Origin: Didymodactylos carnosus
Lineage: Eukaryota > Rotifera > Eurotatoria > Philodinida > Philodinidae
Length of the DNA stretch: 57,021 bases
Assembly (NCBI GenBank): GCA_905250885.1
Contig: CAJNOQ010000284.1
Span: forward strand, 1-57,021
Direction of reading: 5' to 3'
Position numbers and translations under genes: made by a program. Shown here in pieces: positions 13,801-26,600 of the stretch (the stretch's first letter is position 1; each line of letters starts with the position of its first letter). Below the pieces are notes generated by a model. That model had not been told where the DNA came from, ran no database searches, and saw only the letters and a list, made by a program, of their open reading frames with translations.

Positions 13801-15579
13801 AAGCTAAAATATAACTATTTACGGCTTATTGACGTTTGTCATAGTCGACAATCGGCAACGAAGTTTCTGAATCTCTTTCAGAAAGAATTCATTTTCAATG
13901 AGTATGAAGATTAATTGAAGTCCTTGGAAAATTAATGAAGTTTTTTACTCTACATTTTGTTCTGATCTCTTATATCCTATATAATGTTTATCATTCTACG
14001 AATGATTTCATATAAAAATGTTCAAGTGAAAGTCTTCTGTAAAGATTTTGCAAAGTTTTATGGAAATTTCAACTACATTTATATTCTACTCAGCGTTACT
14101 ATAATGAACATAAATACCGTTTTGTAGAGTTAAAGATCAGGACTAAGTGAGAACTTCGCAGTAAGAATTATTAATTCTTTATTAAACAGTGATAAGATAT
14201 TTATTTAGAAAATTCAGTAATAAATTACTCGAGTTGTGAACGTATAAGTATTTTATATTATTATGATTAAAGCACTAATAAAGAACAATGTCTCAACGTA
14301 CTAAAACTGCTATTTATCAGCTGATATGAAGTGAAGCAAGAGAGTTTTTCATAGATAGAAGACGTTTTCTTTCAGTTCTCTGTTTTTAAATAGAACGAAA
14401 AATATACATTGTTTGAATGAAATTTTACGATTCAATGTGTTATTTAAAGATGACGTTCTTTCAGCACGTTATATGAATGAATATCGAATGAATAGTGTCT
14501 ATATTTCTTCCACTGCATAACTACGATAATAAAAGAATACAGAGAAAAGAAGGAGGCGGAATCTGAAACATCAGTTCTGTGCAGAATCACATTAGACTAC
14601 ATTTACTTTTATTCGATAGACAAACAGGAGAAGTTTTAAAATCACGCATTTATGCGTGAACAAGAATTTTATAACTAGTGCTCAAACTCACGAAATAGAA
14701 ATATTCTTCGAAACGCACGGGAATACGAGTAGGAAGAAGAGTAAAAGTGAGTACATTCATCCAGAACTGAACTACTATTTTCAGTGTTTTGCCAGTAAAA
14801 TGTGATGAATTATTTCAAGATCATTTTTAGCAATAAACTAATCTGAAATTTACTCTAGTACAACTTTCAATCCCCAAGACCTTGGCAGAAAATTTTCTTT
14901 AAAGTCTTTGACGAAAACTTTTTTGAACTTACTATTCGTATATGCAAGTCATGACTTAGATGAACAATTGTGTCTGAGCACTACAAAAATTCCAGTATGA
15001 AAATATTTGCACTTAATATAAATAAACTACAGAGCAAAATAGAACGGTGATTCAAAAATCATCTATCTTCTGAATACAAGAAATTCCAGTGAAATATACT
15101 TATGCGTAGTTTTTCATGAAGAATATGTGAGCGATGGATGACAGAAACTAGATCAACGAGTGTAAGACTAGCGGTACGATTTATGAAAATTATATTGTGC
15201 TGACTATACAGCAGTCCTCTTTTTCTATCAACAAAATTATTCATTGTTATTGTATTGCATGTGACACATTATTTTCCGTTATTAATACAAGAATTTTTCT
15301 TAGTTTTTTCGGTAGCATTTGTAGACTTTTTGAATATTTTGTCTTTCTACAATATACATCTAGTGGTAACGCTGTATGTATACGGTTTTATAATGCTAAA
15401 CACTGGCGAGGGATCTTGGTTCCGAGTCATAAAAATAATGTACATATAGTTTATGTATTGCAAAGATTGAGAAGAAGAAAAGTTGAGAAAATAATAGCTG
15501 AGGAACGTTTCCTACGAATTTTAACTATTTCTTGGATTTGAATTCTTTTTTTTAGTTTAAAATAAACAAAAAAAAAAAA
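10874..15579. other. Intergenic, no gene seen
   Basis: About 4.7 kb of strongly AT-rich DNA between the divergent DGAT1-like and neuropeptide genes. It contains A- and T-rich tracts (for example a GAA/A-rich run near 12290-12320). Short open frames (such as 11106-11351 minus, 12984-13202 plus, 15197-15541 plus) have stop-poor but unrecognisable sequence and no matching splice partners. It presumably includes promoters of both flanking genes, but no specific element could be assigned. Confidence 0.45.
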
Positions 15580-16926
15580 ATGTCATCGATTTATCTCGTC
15601 CAATTGTCAATTTTAATCATTTTTACTTTACAACTGTTCCACTCGACAACATCAACAACAGGATTACAATCGCGTTTACACGATGAGGTGAGTGAAATCA
15701 AAACAAACTCTTTTCCTAGCATTTTGTTAGTAATAATACACGATCTGAAAATGATGGGTTATTCCTGTAACTAATTTTTTTTTGACATATCGTACGATTC
15801 CACGATTTTTTTTCAGATTTGAAAAGGGAAAAGATTCAACTTTACAAAATCCTACATGTTTTACCTGTACGCATTCTTTGATTAGTTTTATCCTGGTCTT
15901 TTCAAATTTGGCGCATTGACTTTTTATGCACGTTTATTCTGTGATATTTTTTCAAATAATGAAGCATCGTGTGAATATCGGAAGGATTTTGTATGGCGAC
16001 AAGCTTTCCATCTTTCAGTATGAATGAAGCCGCTAATTTTTTATGCGTCAGAGAGTGGATATACATGGTGGATCTGGAGCGAAAAGAATACAGTTTTCTT
16101 TGAGAAGTTTTCAGAGGTTGTCTACAGAAGAGCTTTCTAACAATTATTGTGACTATATAGGTGAACTTCATGTGAAAACAATACTACCGGGTGCCAGTTT
16201 AGGGATCCATACTTTCGCGAGGCTAAAATAAAAGTGACGCTTCTTCGATCGGCCAAATGTTGATAACCGAAGGAATTTCGAATAGAGAATGTTCACAAAC
16301 ACATTATTTTCTTATTTTGTGTTTATCAAACCATCATAGTTTGAGACACATGTTTATGAAACAAAAAGTTGAATATTTAACAAGGTATTTTTATAAATGT
16401 AGTGTAGCAGAAACAAATTCAAAGCGACACCCAATTTCAAAAGAATTCAAATTCAATGAGGCAAACATTTAAGTTTTTCCGTTCGACATATTCTCATCAG
16501 TTTTCTCTTTTGCTTCTTCTCAGCATTTAAAAACTCATTCAATGTCTGATTTAGCTTTTACCATTGAAAGAAAAAAACGTAGCAGTACCAGATGTCGATA
16601 ATACTTTGAAACACTATCAAATACAAGATTCAAGTGAACAATCATCATCAAATGAAGAAGACAAAGAGGATGATGGTGATGATGAGCATGACATTGAATT
16701 TCTATCAACGAATGAACAAAACCAAGCGCAATCATCAACTCATCATCATCAAAAACACTCGAAACGTGCGACGTTTCGTAAAAGAATTCGGGATGGTCTA
16801 CATGGTGGCGATTCAAATCGTTTATGGGCAATACCATATCGATTCGGAAAACGATCAGCTATGCCATATCGTTTTGGTAAACGTGCTGCCATGCATTTTC
16901 GTTTGGGAAGAAAAAGTATCGATTGA
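15580..16926 (+). CDS. RFamide-type neuropeptide precursor
   Basis: Two exons, 15580-15687 and 16555-16926, joined at phase 0, encode 159 residues. Residues 1-27 form a clear signal peptide (MSSIYLVQLSILIIFTLQLF then a Ser/Thr stretch). An acidic Asp/Glu/Ser-rich spacer follows. The C terminus has three peptides, each ending in Gly plus a dibasic site: one ending LWAIPYRFGKR (126-136), then SAMPYRFGKR (137-146), then AAMHFRLGRK (147-156), with a three-residue tail. Processing would yield two PYRF-amides and one HFRL-amide; KR sites also lie upstream of the first. Gly-Lys-Arg as amidation and cleavage signal is established for secreted neuropeptides; the receptor and exact family (FMRFamide-like, sNPF-like or other) are not clear. 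The acceptor at 16553-16554 was chosen because it preserves frame. The 867-bp intron could hide an extra exon. Confidence 0.85.
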
Positions 16927-16931
16927 ATAAA
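16926..16931 (+). promoter_or_regulatory. Polyadenylation signal AATAAA
   Basis: An AATAAA overlaps the last base of the neuropeptide stop codon. A second AATAAA at 17005-17010 is better spaced and is the likelier functional signal. Confidence 0.4.
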
Positions 16932-19059
16932 CAACAACTGCACCAATGTCTAGTCAAATATCAAACTTACAGTTCTCTTTCCAGTTCTGTAAATATATAC
17001 ATCAAATAAACGTTATAGAATTTGTCTTCAGCCAGCTCTATACGCAGTACAATAATTATTTCATTGCTTTTTTGTAAGCTATTGATCCGTTAATAAAAGT
17101 GCAACAGTTGTTTTTAATGCCTCATTCAAGGACCCAGTATCGTTGCTAACGGTTGAACTTTAATGTCAATAAGGTTACTAAAACTGCAGTTTTACACAAT
17201 AAAAGCATGACAAGATAGGTATCTTTAACAACTAGTTATTAATAGGCTGGAGAAGACTGACTAATAAAGAAAAAAGTCTAAACTTTTTATATGAAGTCAG
17301 ATTTATCCTTTTTATAGTAGTGGAAATGAAATGACAGTCAATACAAAATGTAAAACCTGTGAAACCTCCCTGTATTCGAGTTCAAAGTGATTTTTATATC
17401 TCAAAATGAAAAACTAAATAATAAAACACAGACGTCACACGCGTTAGAAATAGTTGTCATCACTGAACATAAATCGTTAGCTATATGTGCTGTTGATAAT
17501 AATTACTGTATGTCGTAATTCCCATTGTTTATGCTAATGCATATCAATCATTAGCTGTATTAGACTATTTTGATACAGAGTTGCACACCTTTTAATGTCG
17601 TCTGTTACAAAAAACCGTCATAGTTCATTAAAAGCAATCAAAGAACAACATGGAAATGTGCAGGACTACAGAAAAGTGTCCAGCGAGCAATTCAAAGATT
17701 ATCTTGAAACTAGTAAACGTCTGTCTTCGTCACAACTACACGTATCAATTATTTGGGAAACCTGTATTATATAACTGGTAGCGGCAATCTTTATTGGTTT
17801 AATGATCACTATGTAGTGTGCCAACTTGTCTTACAGGTCAACTATACTGAGAAAATACGAAAAAAGTTTGTTCTTCTTTCCGACTAAATCATACATAATT
17901 ACATGCATTTTTAATGCTTATTATGAATATCGTATTAAACCCGAAAAAAATATTAATTTAAATCGAAAAATTCAATTTTATAGAAAGTTTTTAATAACAT
18001 TTTTCAGTACAGTTGAATTCGCGGCATCTTTTTCACTAAATGAACGCTAATACCATTATGATGTGAAAGAGGATTAAATTTGAGTACACCTAAAGGGTTT
18101 AAATATTTCGAAGTATCGTGTAAACCAGATTTGAAGTGTAGTGTGTATGTTGAGTCACTGCTATAGACGACATCTATTTTATTGTTCAACTCGAAAAGGT
18201 CGGACAGATGAACTAGAAATACCAGTGAATATAAGTATGTCAGATGTAAATAGAGCCCTGAACTATTTGAAAATGTATTGTCCAAAATGGAGAGTTCTTA
18301 CTGACCCACGATTATAGCGACGATGACAAATTTTTGACGATGATTCAATGTAACGGTAGAAGTGAGTTAGATGCAAAAATTCTACAATCAATGCATTTTT
18401 TACAGCGACCATAGAGTTTTACACTCACCTTTTGCGTCTAACTTACTTAGACGCAGCTTAAGGTCAAAGAAGGTCATTCATAAAGTCTATCTATAGATTT
18501 GTGAAAGGCTTACCATTGCCAGTCAAAGCTGAAGGCAGCTTTTTCACACTCAAATTACCTTGCAGATATAATATCTTATGATATATACAGTTATGAATAG
18601 CAACTTGTATGAGTGACTTTCCTTGATCGTTTAACATTTATTTATTTAACGAATTTGCCTGATCTGAACACGAAAATCCAACGCCAGTTTTGTTATGCTA
18701 TTGACTTTTATATTCAGTAGACAGCAACATTAGAGGAAAATTGTTGCTTGATGCGGTTGACCAAATGTTAGAGTTGCCACTTATCATACGCTCTATAAAT
18801 CGTCGAACATACAGAAACCATCCCGATTTACCGAGGATACAATTTCAGACAACAAGATCGAATTGAACGTTTCAACATTCACGACAGATCACATTTCTAT
18901 CAGCCAGAATTAGGTCTATCCTGCAATCATTGTTCCATAAAACTGCTTGAAACTGGAATACAACTCTTTCGAAAATATTTGCAACAGTACCTACCGGCAA
19001 TATTACCCAGACACTGGAGGAAATATATTGGTAAAAGAATCAAGTCCAAAATCCTGTCG
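16932..19059. other. No confident gene; coding-like relics
   Basis: The only coding-like pieces are a 59-codon ATG frame at 17595-17774 (hydrophilic, no known motif), a minus frame at 18004-18285, and an open plus-strand segment at about 18799-19059. None can be spliced into a recognised protein. A short imperfect hairpin (stem 18362-18378 with 18430-18446, 15 of 17 matches) also lies here. Confidence 0.4.
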
Positions 19060-19794
19060 GCACACCGTAAAAAATATTGTGTCACATTTTGTGTCACAGT
19101 AAATTGTGTCGTAGCTCCTGTGAGAAAATTGTGTCGCAAAAGAAGGTGTCGCATAATTGCGTTGCCGTTACTAAGAACTTTCAGGCACAGTTCTTGAGGT
19201 CATTTCAGGATCTGCTCTCTTCAAAGAATTGCTAAATTTTATGTTTTACTATTTTCAGCAGTCTTCATTAGTATTTTTCTCGGCTTCTTTTCAATTTTGA
19301 TGTGCTATAGGTGGCGCTAATACGTAAAAGATAAGAAAATTTTCAAACTTTTTAAGTGTTTTCAATTTCGAATTGGTGTTTTTAGTGGATAAAGATCCCT
19401 CTCTTGTTCTTTTTTAACTGTTTTCTACGTTAAACATTTTTTCTCTCATGAAAAAGAACCAATCAGAGGCCTTGACTACGCCATTAATCCCAGATCTCGG
19501 AAACTAAATATTTTGAAGGCTTGTGAATATCACCGGCGGATTGAGCTTGTTGCCACTACGTAGAACATTCCGAAATGAACTAAAACTATTCTTAAAATCG
19601 AATAAGAGATCGAAAATACTTAATTTCTACTGTTTTCTCTATGGTAGAAATACCCAGCGGAATGTGTCGCATGAAAATGTATCGCAGCCTCAATGGAAAA
19701 AATGTGTCGCAAGTGGCTCCCGGTGTCGCAGATGATTGTGTCACAGAATATGTGGCAATTTGCGACACATGCGACACATTATTTTTTAGTGTGC
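19060..19794. mobile_element. Nonautonomous DNA-transposon-like element with GTGTCGCA end repeats
   Basis: The ends are inverted copies: the left begins GCACACCGTAAAAAATA and the reverse complement of the right begins GCACACTAAAAAATA. Both run into clusters of TGTGTCGCA/TGTGTCACA units (left about 19078-19155, right about 19661-19785). No transposase frame is visible inside. Subterminal repeat clusters of this kind are typical binding sites for transposases of several DNA-transposon superfamilies. No clear target duplication was found, so the exact ends and the superfamily are uncertain. Confidence 0.6.
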
Positions 19795-19931
19795 AGGTGG
19801 TGTACTTGATTGATCTTCTGCGTGCAAGTTTCCGTTTTTCAGACTCCCACAGCAAGCTACAGTTTGCACAGTACTGTTGCTACAGTACTGCACATCCGCG
19901 CAAGTCCCAGACATTCATCTGTCATCGTTCT

Positions 19932-20376
19932 AGCGTGGCAGAATTCCGCTACAGGCACCCCTATCGGGCGACCTTGATGTCGGGTAATCTCGGAAGTAAA
20001 TGGAACATAGGTTTTCTATCATCCAGACAATGTTTTTGTCTCTCTCTACTTGATTGTTTTGTCTGAGGATTTCTGAAAAACGATTCCTAGAAAGCCCGTG
20101 TCATTGTACAATGCGTTTTTGACGAAAAATATAAGTATGTGATAAGTGCTCCCACTTAATTTAATGGTAGACATACACAAGGACGTCAAAAACGCGTTGT
20201 GCAATGACACGGGCTTTCTAGGAATCGTTTTTCAGAAATCCTCAGACAAAACAATCAAATAGAGAGAGACAAAAACATTGTCTGGATGATAGAAAACCTA
20301 TGTTCCATTTACTTCCGAGATTACCCGACATCAAGGTCGCCCGATAGGGATGCCTGTGGCGGAATTCTGCTACGCT
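19932..20376. mobile_element. Foldback element, ~193-bp near-perfect inverted arms
   Basis: The left arm 19932-20124 and right arm 20184-20376 are reverse complements with only a handful of mismatches, separated by a spacer of about 59 bp. No gene lies inside; open frames across it are products of the arms. The high arm identity suggests recent origin or gene conversion between arms. Confidence 0.75.
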
Positions 20377-22952
20377 CGAATCCCAATGTTTTCTACAAAC
20401 TGGCGAAAACCGCATCTCTTTATCGTCTGTGTATCAAAAGTTATTTTGTAAAGAGTTTTGTCCATTATATTTTGAAATAGATAATACTTCGAAAGGTAAA
20501 TGAAGCAGTATTGAGAAATATAAAGAAAATTTTTAATTCGGGTGGCAGTGTCGGATACTTTTATTGCAATTAGCGACAAAACTATTTGGTTTCGCTATTG
20601 AAAATACTACTACTGATCACGCACAACGTTGATACCGAACATTACAACAATCACTCAATATTCTTTTCTTATGGATATATTACACAAGTATGCACAATGT
20701 TTTATATAATGTATTCAATTCAGTCATAAGTATCCATGCATGCCATATATAAAATTGCTTGTTGCAAGGCTCTGCAGTAAGCAAATAAAAGATAAGAAAA
20801 AAAATAGAACAAACGAAAAAATGACGGTTCTTTTGTCTTCTTTACGAACAATTATAAAGTTATCAGTACAAAAATTTTGTATGTGGTTTAGAAGTACTAT
20901 AGAACAAGGAACTGTTGGTTTTTCTTTTGTTAGTTCGTTCTCGTGTTTGAGAGGACTGTACAATTAATAACTATCTTTGCAGTACCACACAGTTTCTATG
21001 GTTGAAAAAGAAGAAAAAAAAGAAGAAAAAAATGCAGTGATGTGGGAAAAACTCTTCTATGCACTATGATAAAACATTATTCGATATGAAAAAAGGAAAA
21101 AGAAAATAAACAACAAAGAGCTTTTTATCTACACGTTTTCATATCAGAGCACATAAGAAGAAGAAGATGGTTTATTAATGTTCTTTCTTGTTCTGACCTG
21201 ATAAACTTCGAATAGAATAGTACCACTCGTATTATAACAATTTAGATCATGATTGCTATTAAAAAAAGAGAAAAAAATTAGGTTGCGTTATTATTTACTG
21301 GAAAATTTTTGATATTTCCTCACCATTCCAACGTGGAAATCATTGATAGTGATACTACGTTGGGTTTAGTGTTTCAACACGTGCTTGCTTGTTTATTTGA
21401 GTAACCATCTTAATCAATGCGTGATGCTCCCAAATATGCTAACTGCTAGTAGAAAAAGTGTATCACGTATGAGAAAGAGGGTCTCAATGTGCGAAATTCA
21501 CTCGTACATTTTGACATGGTATGGAAATATTAAAAATTTTTCTCACTAATACTACAACAAGAATATAATTAAATACTCAGGTAAAGAATTTTTTTATTAT
21601 TTTTACACCAATTAAAAATGAATTTGTTTATGTTGTGAAACTCGAATATACACTTCAAAAAAATATATTATACTTTATAAAACAACTAGAAAAACTGAGA
21701 CATAAATTAAGTTTAGGCGAATTTCTCATTCGAGTAATACATTCAAAATAATGTAAATCAATGTTAGTAAAGAAAGTACACAAAATATCTTTGCGTATTT
21801 ATCGGTTTATTGAATTTTATTTTTAACCAGATAGATAATGTATATGTTTTTAAAAGATTTTCATTGTTGATTTTTGGTATTTTTTTACTTTTTTAAGCAT
21901 TTTTGTAATGTCCTTGAGCATGTTTTATTATTATGGCTTAACACTATTATCGTTATGTTTAGATGAGTTGACTCAGATAAGAAAACGATATAAGAGAAAA
22001 AGAAAGAGGAACGAATATTAATCAGAAATAAGTAAGATGGAGAATCGCCGTAGAGCATTGTTTAGTTTTTCAAATACGTACAGACTAAAAGTTTGAAGTT
22101 TTTCCTTTTTTTTTGATAAAGAACGGTTAATAAATATAACATTTACATAAATCAGTCTTGTAAAAGTGTTATTATACTCTGAATGAGTGACCGCATGAGA
22201 AATATCACATGTTTCTTAGGTTATTTATGAGTCTAAGGATATTTTTGTTGGAGTCTATTAGCATTGTCTCTTCAATAATTGACCGTATATTTTTGCTTCT
22301 CCCGTTGTCGTTTAGATAATTTTGCATAATTTTACTAATGATATATGTGAATGCGTAAATGTGCTTTCTCAGATTACGTGATAGGATAGCGTTCTACGTA
22401 TTCTGATATCCTAGTTTAAGGAAAAACATACTGTAAAAATTAATACAGAAAGAGAGAGATTAATTTTTTAGCTGAAAAGAATGGAGAAGAAGACGAAAAA
22501 GAAGAAGAAGAAGAAAAATGTGATTTTTACTCTATATACCATAAATATGCGTTATACACGTTTGAAATATGATCATCTTTAGATCTCTTTTTCCATTGTG
22601 TAATCATTTTCATTACTAGAATGTTCGAAGGAAGAGTGATGTACGTTTTTAAATTGATATTGATGACGCTTATCAAAGGTATGATTTTGACAAAATAAAA
22701 TAAAATTACGTTATTAATCTAAATTCCCAACATTAACTATCATTAAGATAGGGAGTAGAAGCTTTTCCTACATGGAAGGTCCCTAATTGGTTACACTAAT
22801 GCAACGGATAGAAATGATCCATGTTTTTACCTTTTTCTAGTAACCTTGATTTCCAGAGTTTCTATATTGAAAAAAAAATTATTCAGATAGATTGCTATAG
22901 AAACCTTCGAGAATTTGGTTTGAAATAAACTGAAATTCTTCATCCTACGAAG
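20377..22952. other. Intergenic, no gene seen
   Basis: AT-rich DNA with simple A/GAA-rich runs (near 21010-21040 and 22490-22520). Overlapping opposite-strand frames at 20724-20967 are unrecognisable. No RNA gene or repeat with support was found. Confidence 0.4.
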
Positions 22953-23660
22953 GAACATATCCAAGTGTGACTCCCATTTTCCTTGAAATATAGCTGGTTA
23001 TGAGTAACCTTTTATGCTGATTCAGAACCTGTATCCGTTGGTGCCACCATTACTTTCTTGGGTAGGTTTCTATAGTCCGAATCTTCGGAGATTCTTTGGA
23101 ATGAATCAACTCTGATACTGTCAGATTGTACAACATATCCAGTTACCTGTATCTGCTGCAAGTTCTTACACTAAGAGAGTGACTTCTTCTTCTTCCTCTC
23201 TTTTCTTCTTCTTTTCACTTTATAAAAATTTCGGTGTCGTCTCGATTTTCGTCTCTAATTGATTTTGTAAGGTCAAACAACGTCAAAGAGGACATCAAAA
23301 GTGAGAGTGAGTAATCAGGGACGAATCGAGACGACTAAACCAAAAGCATTACTTTGCGAAATATTGAAAATTTGAGTATTTATAAGGAAATAAAGAGTAA
23401 AATTTTTATATCTCAGTGAGAACCCACTCTTGTGTAAGATCTTGCAGCAAACTCAAGTAAATGGATATGCTGTACAATCTGGCAATATCAGAGTTGATTC
23501 ATTCCAAAGTTTGTAATGAATCTCTGAAGATTCGGACTTTAGAAACCTACCCAAGAACATAATGGTGGCAGCAACGGATACAGGTTCTGCATCAGCATAA
23601 AAAGTTACTCATAACCAGCTATATTTCAAGGAAAAGTGAGAGTCACACTTGAATATGTTC
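22953..23660. mobile_element. Foldback element, ~235-bp inverted arms
   Basis: The left arm 22953-23182 matches the reverse complement of 23424-23660 (for example GAAATATAGCTGGTTATGAG in both), at roughly nine tenths identity with short indels. A second, inner inverted pair (23236-23256 with 23317-23335, core GTCGTCTCGATT) sits in the spacer. No coding content. Interpreted as a nonautonomous foldback or MITE. Confidence 0.72.
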
Positions 23661-26600
23661 TCTCGTTCATTCTAATATGTGCAGAAATCAAACACTGTCG
23701 AGAAATTAATTTTCTGCTCTTTTATCTGTTATATTAATTTTATGACAACAATTTTAAGTGCATACCTGCTCATGTTTTATTTCATTTGAACAAATATGTA
23801 AAAATACAGCGAGTGCCACTTAATTTCCCTAATACACTGTTTTTGTGTGATTCATGTCGATGAGAAAAAATTTACAATAAAATGGACTAAGGAGGTTTTA
23901 GTTGTCGAGGTTGCAGTTTTAGCTTAATTAGTGGATTTCGAAAGGTGTTCGTAATCGATACAAAATTTAATTTGTATAATGTTTGTTACCAGAAAACTTA
24001 TAAAAACGCTTGAATCTTCAGATTTTTTTATTTCATTAAATTTTTATTAATTTAAAAAATATGTTAATTATACAATTTCAGCCTTACTAGAATTTTATCA
24101 AAATTTTCTATCAAGGTTTTCAGTTACATTAATTATACGTGCATCGGCTATACATAAATGTGTGCAGGCATAAATCAGCAGATAAATAGCGTAAACATCC
24201 TAAGTATGAATGTGAACAAGTTCGAATCTCGTTATGAGCGTTACCATCGTTGTTACTGGTCCCGATAAATCGATCGATTAAGTACTGTATCGTCTTATAT
24301 TAAATCTATTACTTATTTTTAGAAAATACAAACCACTCGAATTCAACGAATTGTGATATCTAGGATACCGGACAAAATTACTTCGGATAGATAATTTGAA
24401 AAAAACGCTAATAAATAATCTCAGAGATTTAGAAGCCGTCAAATGATTATGACAAAAAATTTTCTCTTGAAGACTTTTGATACGTTCTGTTTAAAAGCAT
24501 TTTGTTTCTCATTAAAAATTAGTTATATAAACGTTTTCGATGTTAGATGAGCAAATATTTCAAGACTGGTTGTAAATTAGTAAAAGACGTAAGTAAGAGT
24601 TTTCTCTTTTATACACGCATGAAAATGTGTAGATCATCATGTGCAAAAAGTGAAATTATCATATTTTCTTTGAAACACTTCGTTAGATAAGTTAATGGTA
24701 ATTTTCTCGGATTTAATGTTCTAAAAATCGAGTGAATGATTGAATGTTGAATTTTATTCAAAATTTTGCCTATTTTCACCTATTCTTGAAAAACCGACAT
24801 TTAAACTATTTTTAACCGAAAAATGTATTCCAAAATCATCAGATTATGTTTTTTTATGGCTCTATCCAACCATAGCAAAAAGTGAAAAATAAAATTCTGC
24901 TCGATTTTTGAATCGCTGGTACTTTAGAATCGAAGATTTCGTTAGACTTCCGAGTTGGCTAGGAAACACTTGACTAGTAGACCTCTGTTAGACTTTTAGA
25001 AAACAACAGATTGTGTCAGATTGTTTTGCCTCTGTTAACTCTGCGCGACTGTGTATCACATTTTCTTGACCTTTCATCTCACTACGTAGTCGATGTACAA
25101 TTGGTTGATGGTTTTTTTGCGCGGAACCAAAATCGAAATTGATTTCACTTATAATGCAGCAAACACACTTCTGCTGCATGAAGTCAAGTAATCAAAAATG
25201 ATCAACATAGGTTGACAAATATAATCATATACTGAGAGTAGCGGCCAGTATAATCTTCATGCAACAATATTATCAAATTTTCGTTCGGGAGATCCAGAGA
25301 TCGTCGAACCTTTATCTCGTGGCTCATTCTTACACTACGCATACTATCCTTCACCAGTTTCAATGTTCTGAGAATTTAACAGAAATTCAGAAAGCGTAAA
25401 TATCTCTAGATTTCTCAAAATTCTAAATGAATCTCCGATTATTATACATGAATTGATTAAGAACGCACTATTTATCTTTATAACAACAATAATAAATTTT
25501 GTTGTCTGTAAAAAATCTGACATACTTCTTAAAAACAAAAGATACTTAATATTCAAGACTTGTTTTGTGTGTATCCCGATTATAATGTGTAATCTTTGTA
25601 TTATATTGCTCAACTACAAAGTATTATTTATTACTGTCATAGATTTTTTTTTCTTATTTGCATTACGCGAAAAAAAAAAAGAGTTATTTATTTTATTTAA
25701 TGTATTTTCAGCATGGATAGAGAAAGAGAAATGAACAAAATTAATATTTAATCAGATATGATTTAAATAATCAGATCTATTTATATTCTAATAATAGTAA
25801 ATTATTTTTTTTAATCTACGATAGTCACAGTCATAATCATGAAACAAATATCATTTCTGCAATTTGGACATGGATGATATTTAGAATAGGTAAAAAATAC
25901 TATTTAGTTATAATAAAAAATTTTTTTTTAAATTAAGAGTTAGAAATGAGTTAGAAAAAGCGATCTGTTTTTTATTATGTTCGAATGTTAAAAAAATATG
26001 GAAATTATCGTTCTACGGATTAGCAAAGGAGAGAATTCTTTAACCCTTGGTTACTCGAGTGATCATTTGTAGATCGATTGCAAAAAATTAAGGAAGCATG
26101 GAATTCAAAGACTTTAAAAGCAGTTTTTGTAGTAGACTTTATGAACTATTTATAGGTAAAAAGAATACTTCGTTTCATCACTTCGTCTCCGAAATATGAT
26201 CCTTACAAAATGGATAATGTTGGAAAAATCGAAAAAATTAAATTTTTTAAAACAAATTTTTCTCTACTTACAGACAATATAGATTTCAGAGGTTTGTTGT
26301 GTACTTTATATCGACAAAAATGTCTACTTCTTAATTAGCCGCGTTTCGAAAATTTCATGACTGCTTGGCGAATAAGAGGCGGTAAGGCACAAGATGGACC
26401 CTGAAGCCCCATTGAGGGATGGCGGGGAATGGCGAACATCGTGAATAAGTTCTTTGTAAACCTTATCATATAAGAAGCTGAAATAACATCTACCATGGAT
26501 TTAATGTCTTCAATGGTTATTTTATTACTTAATGAAAAACAGGCGTTTTTTTAAATGTGTGTCAAAAATGTTGATGTTGCTTTAAAATAATTTTCATGTG

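Noticed and set aside
15197..15541. 114-residue plus-strand open frame upstream of the neuropeptide gene
   Set aside because: Unrecognisable, overlaps other frames, no start context or splice support.
18004..18285. 93-residue minus-strand frame with a fairly natural composition
   Set aside because: No recognised family or joining exon; could be a relic but not supportable as a gene.
24200..24225. tRNA B-box-like GTTCGAATCTC
   Set aside because: No matching A box at the right distance and no cloverleaf could be drawn.
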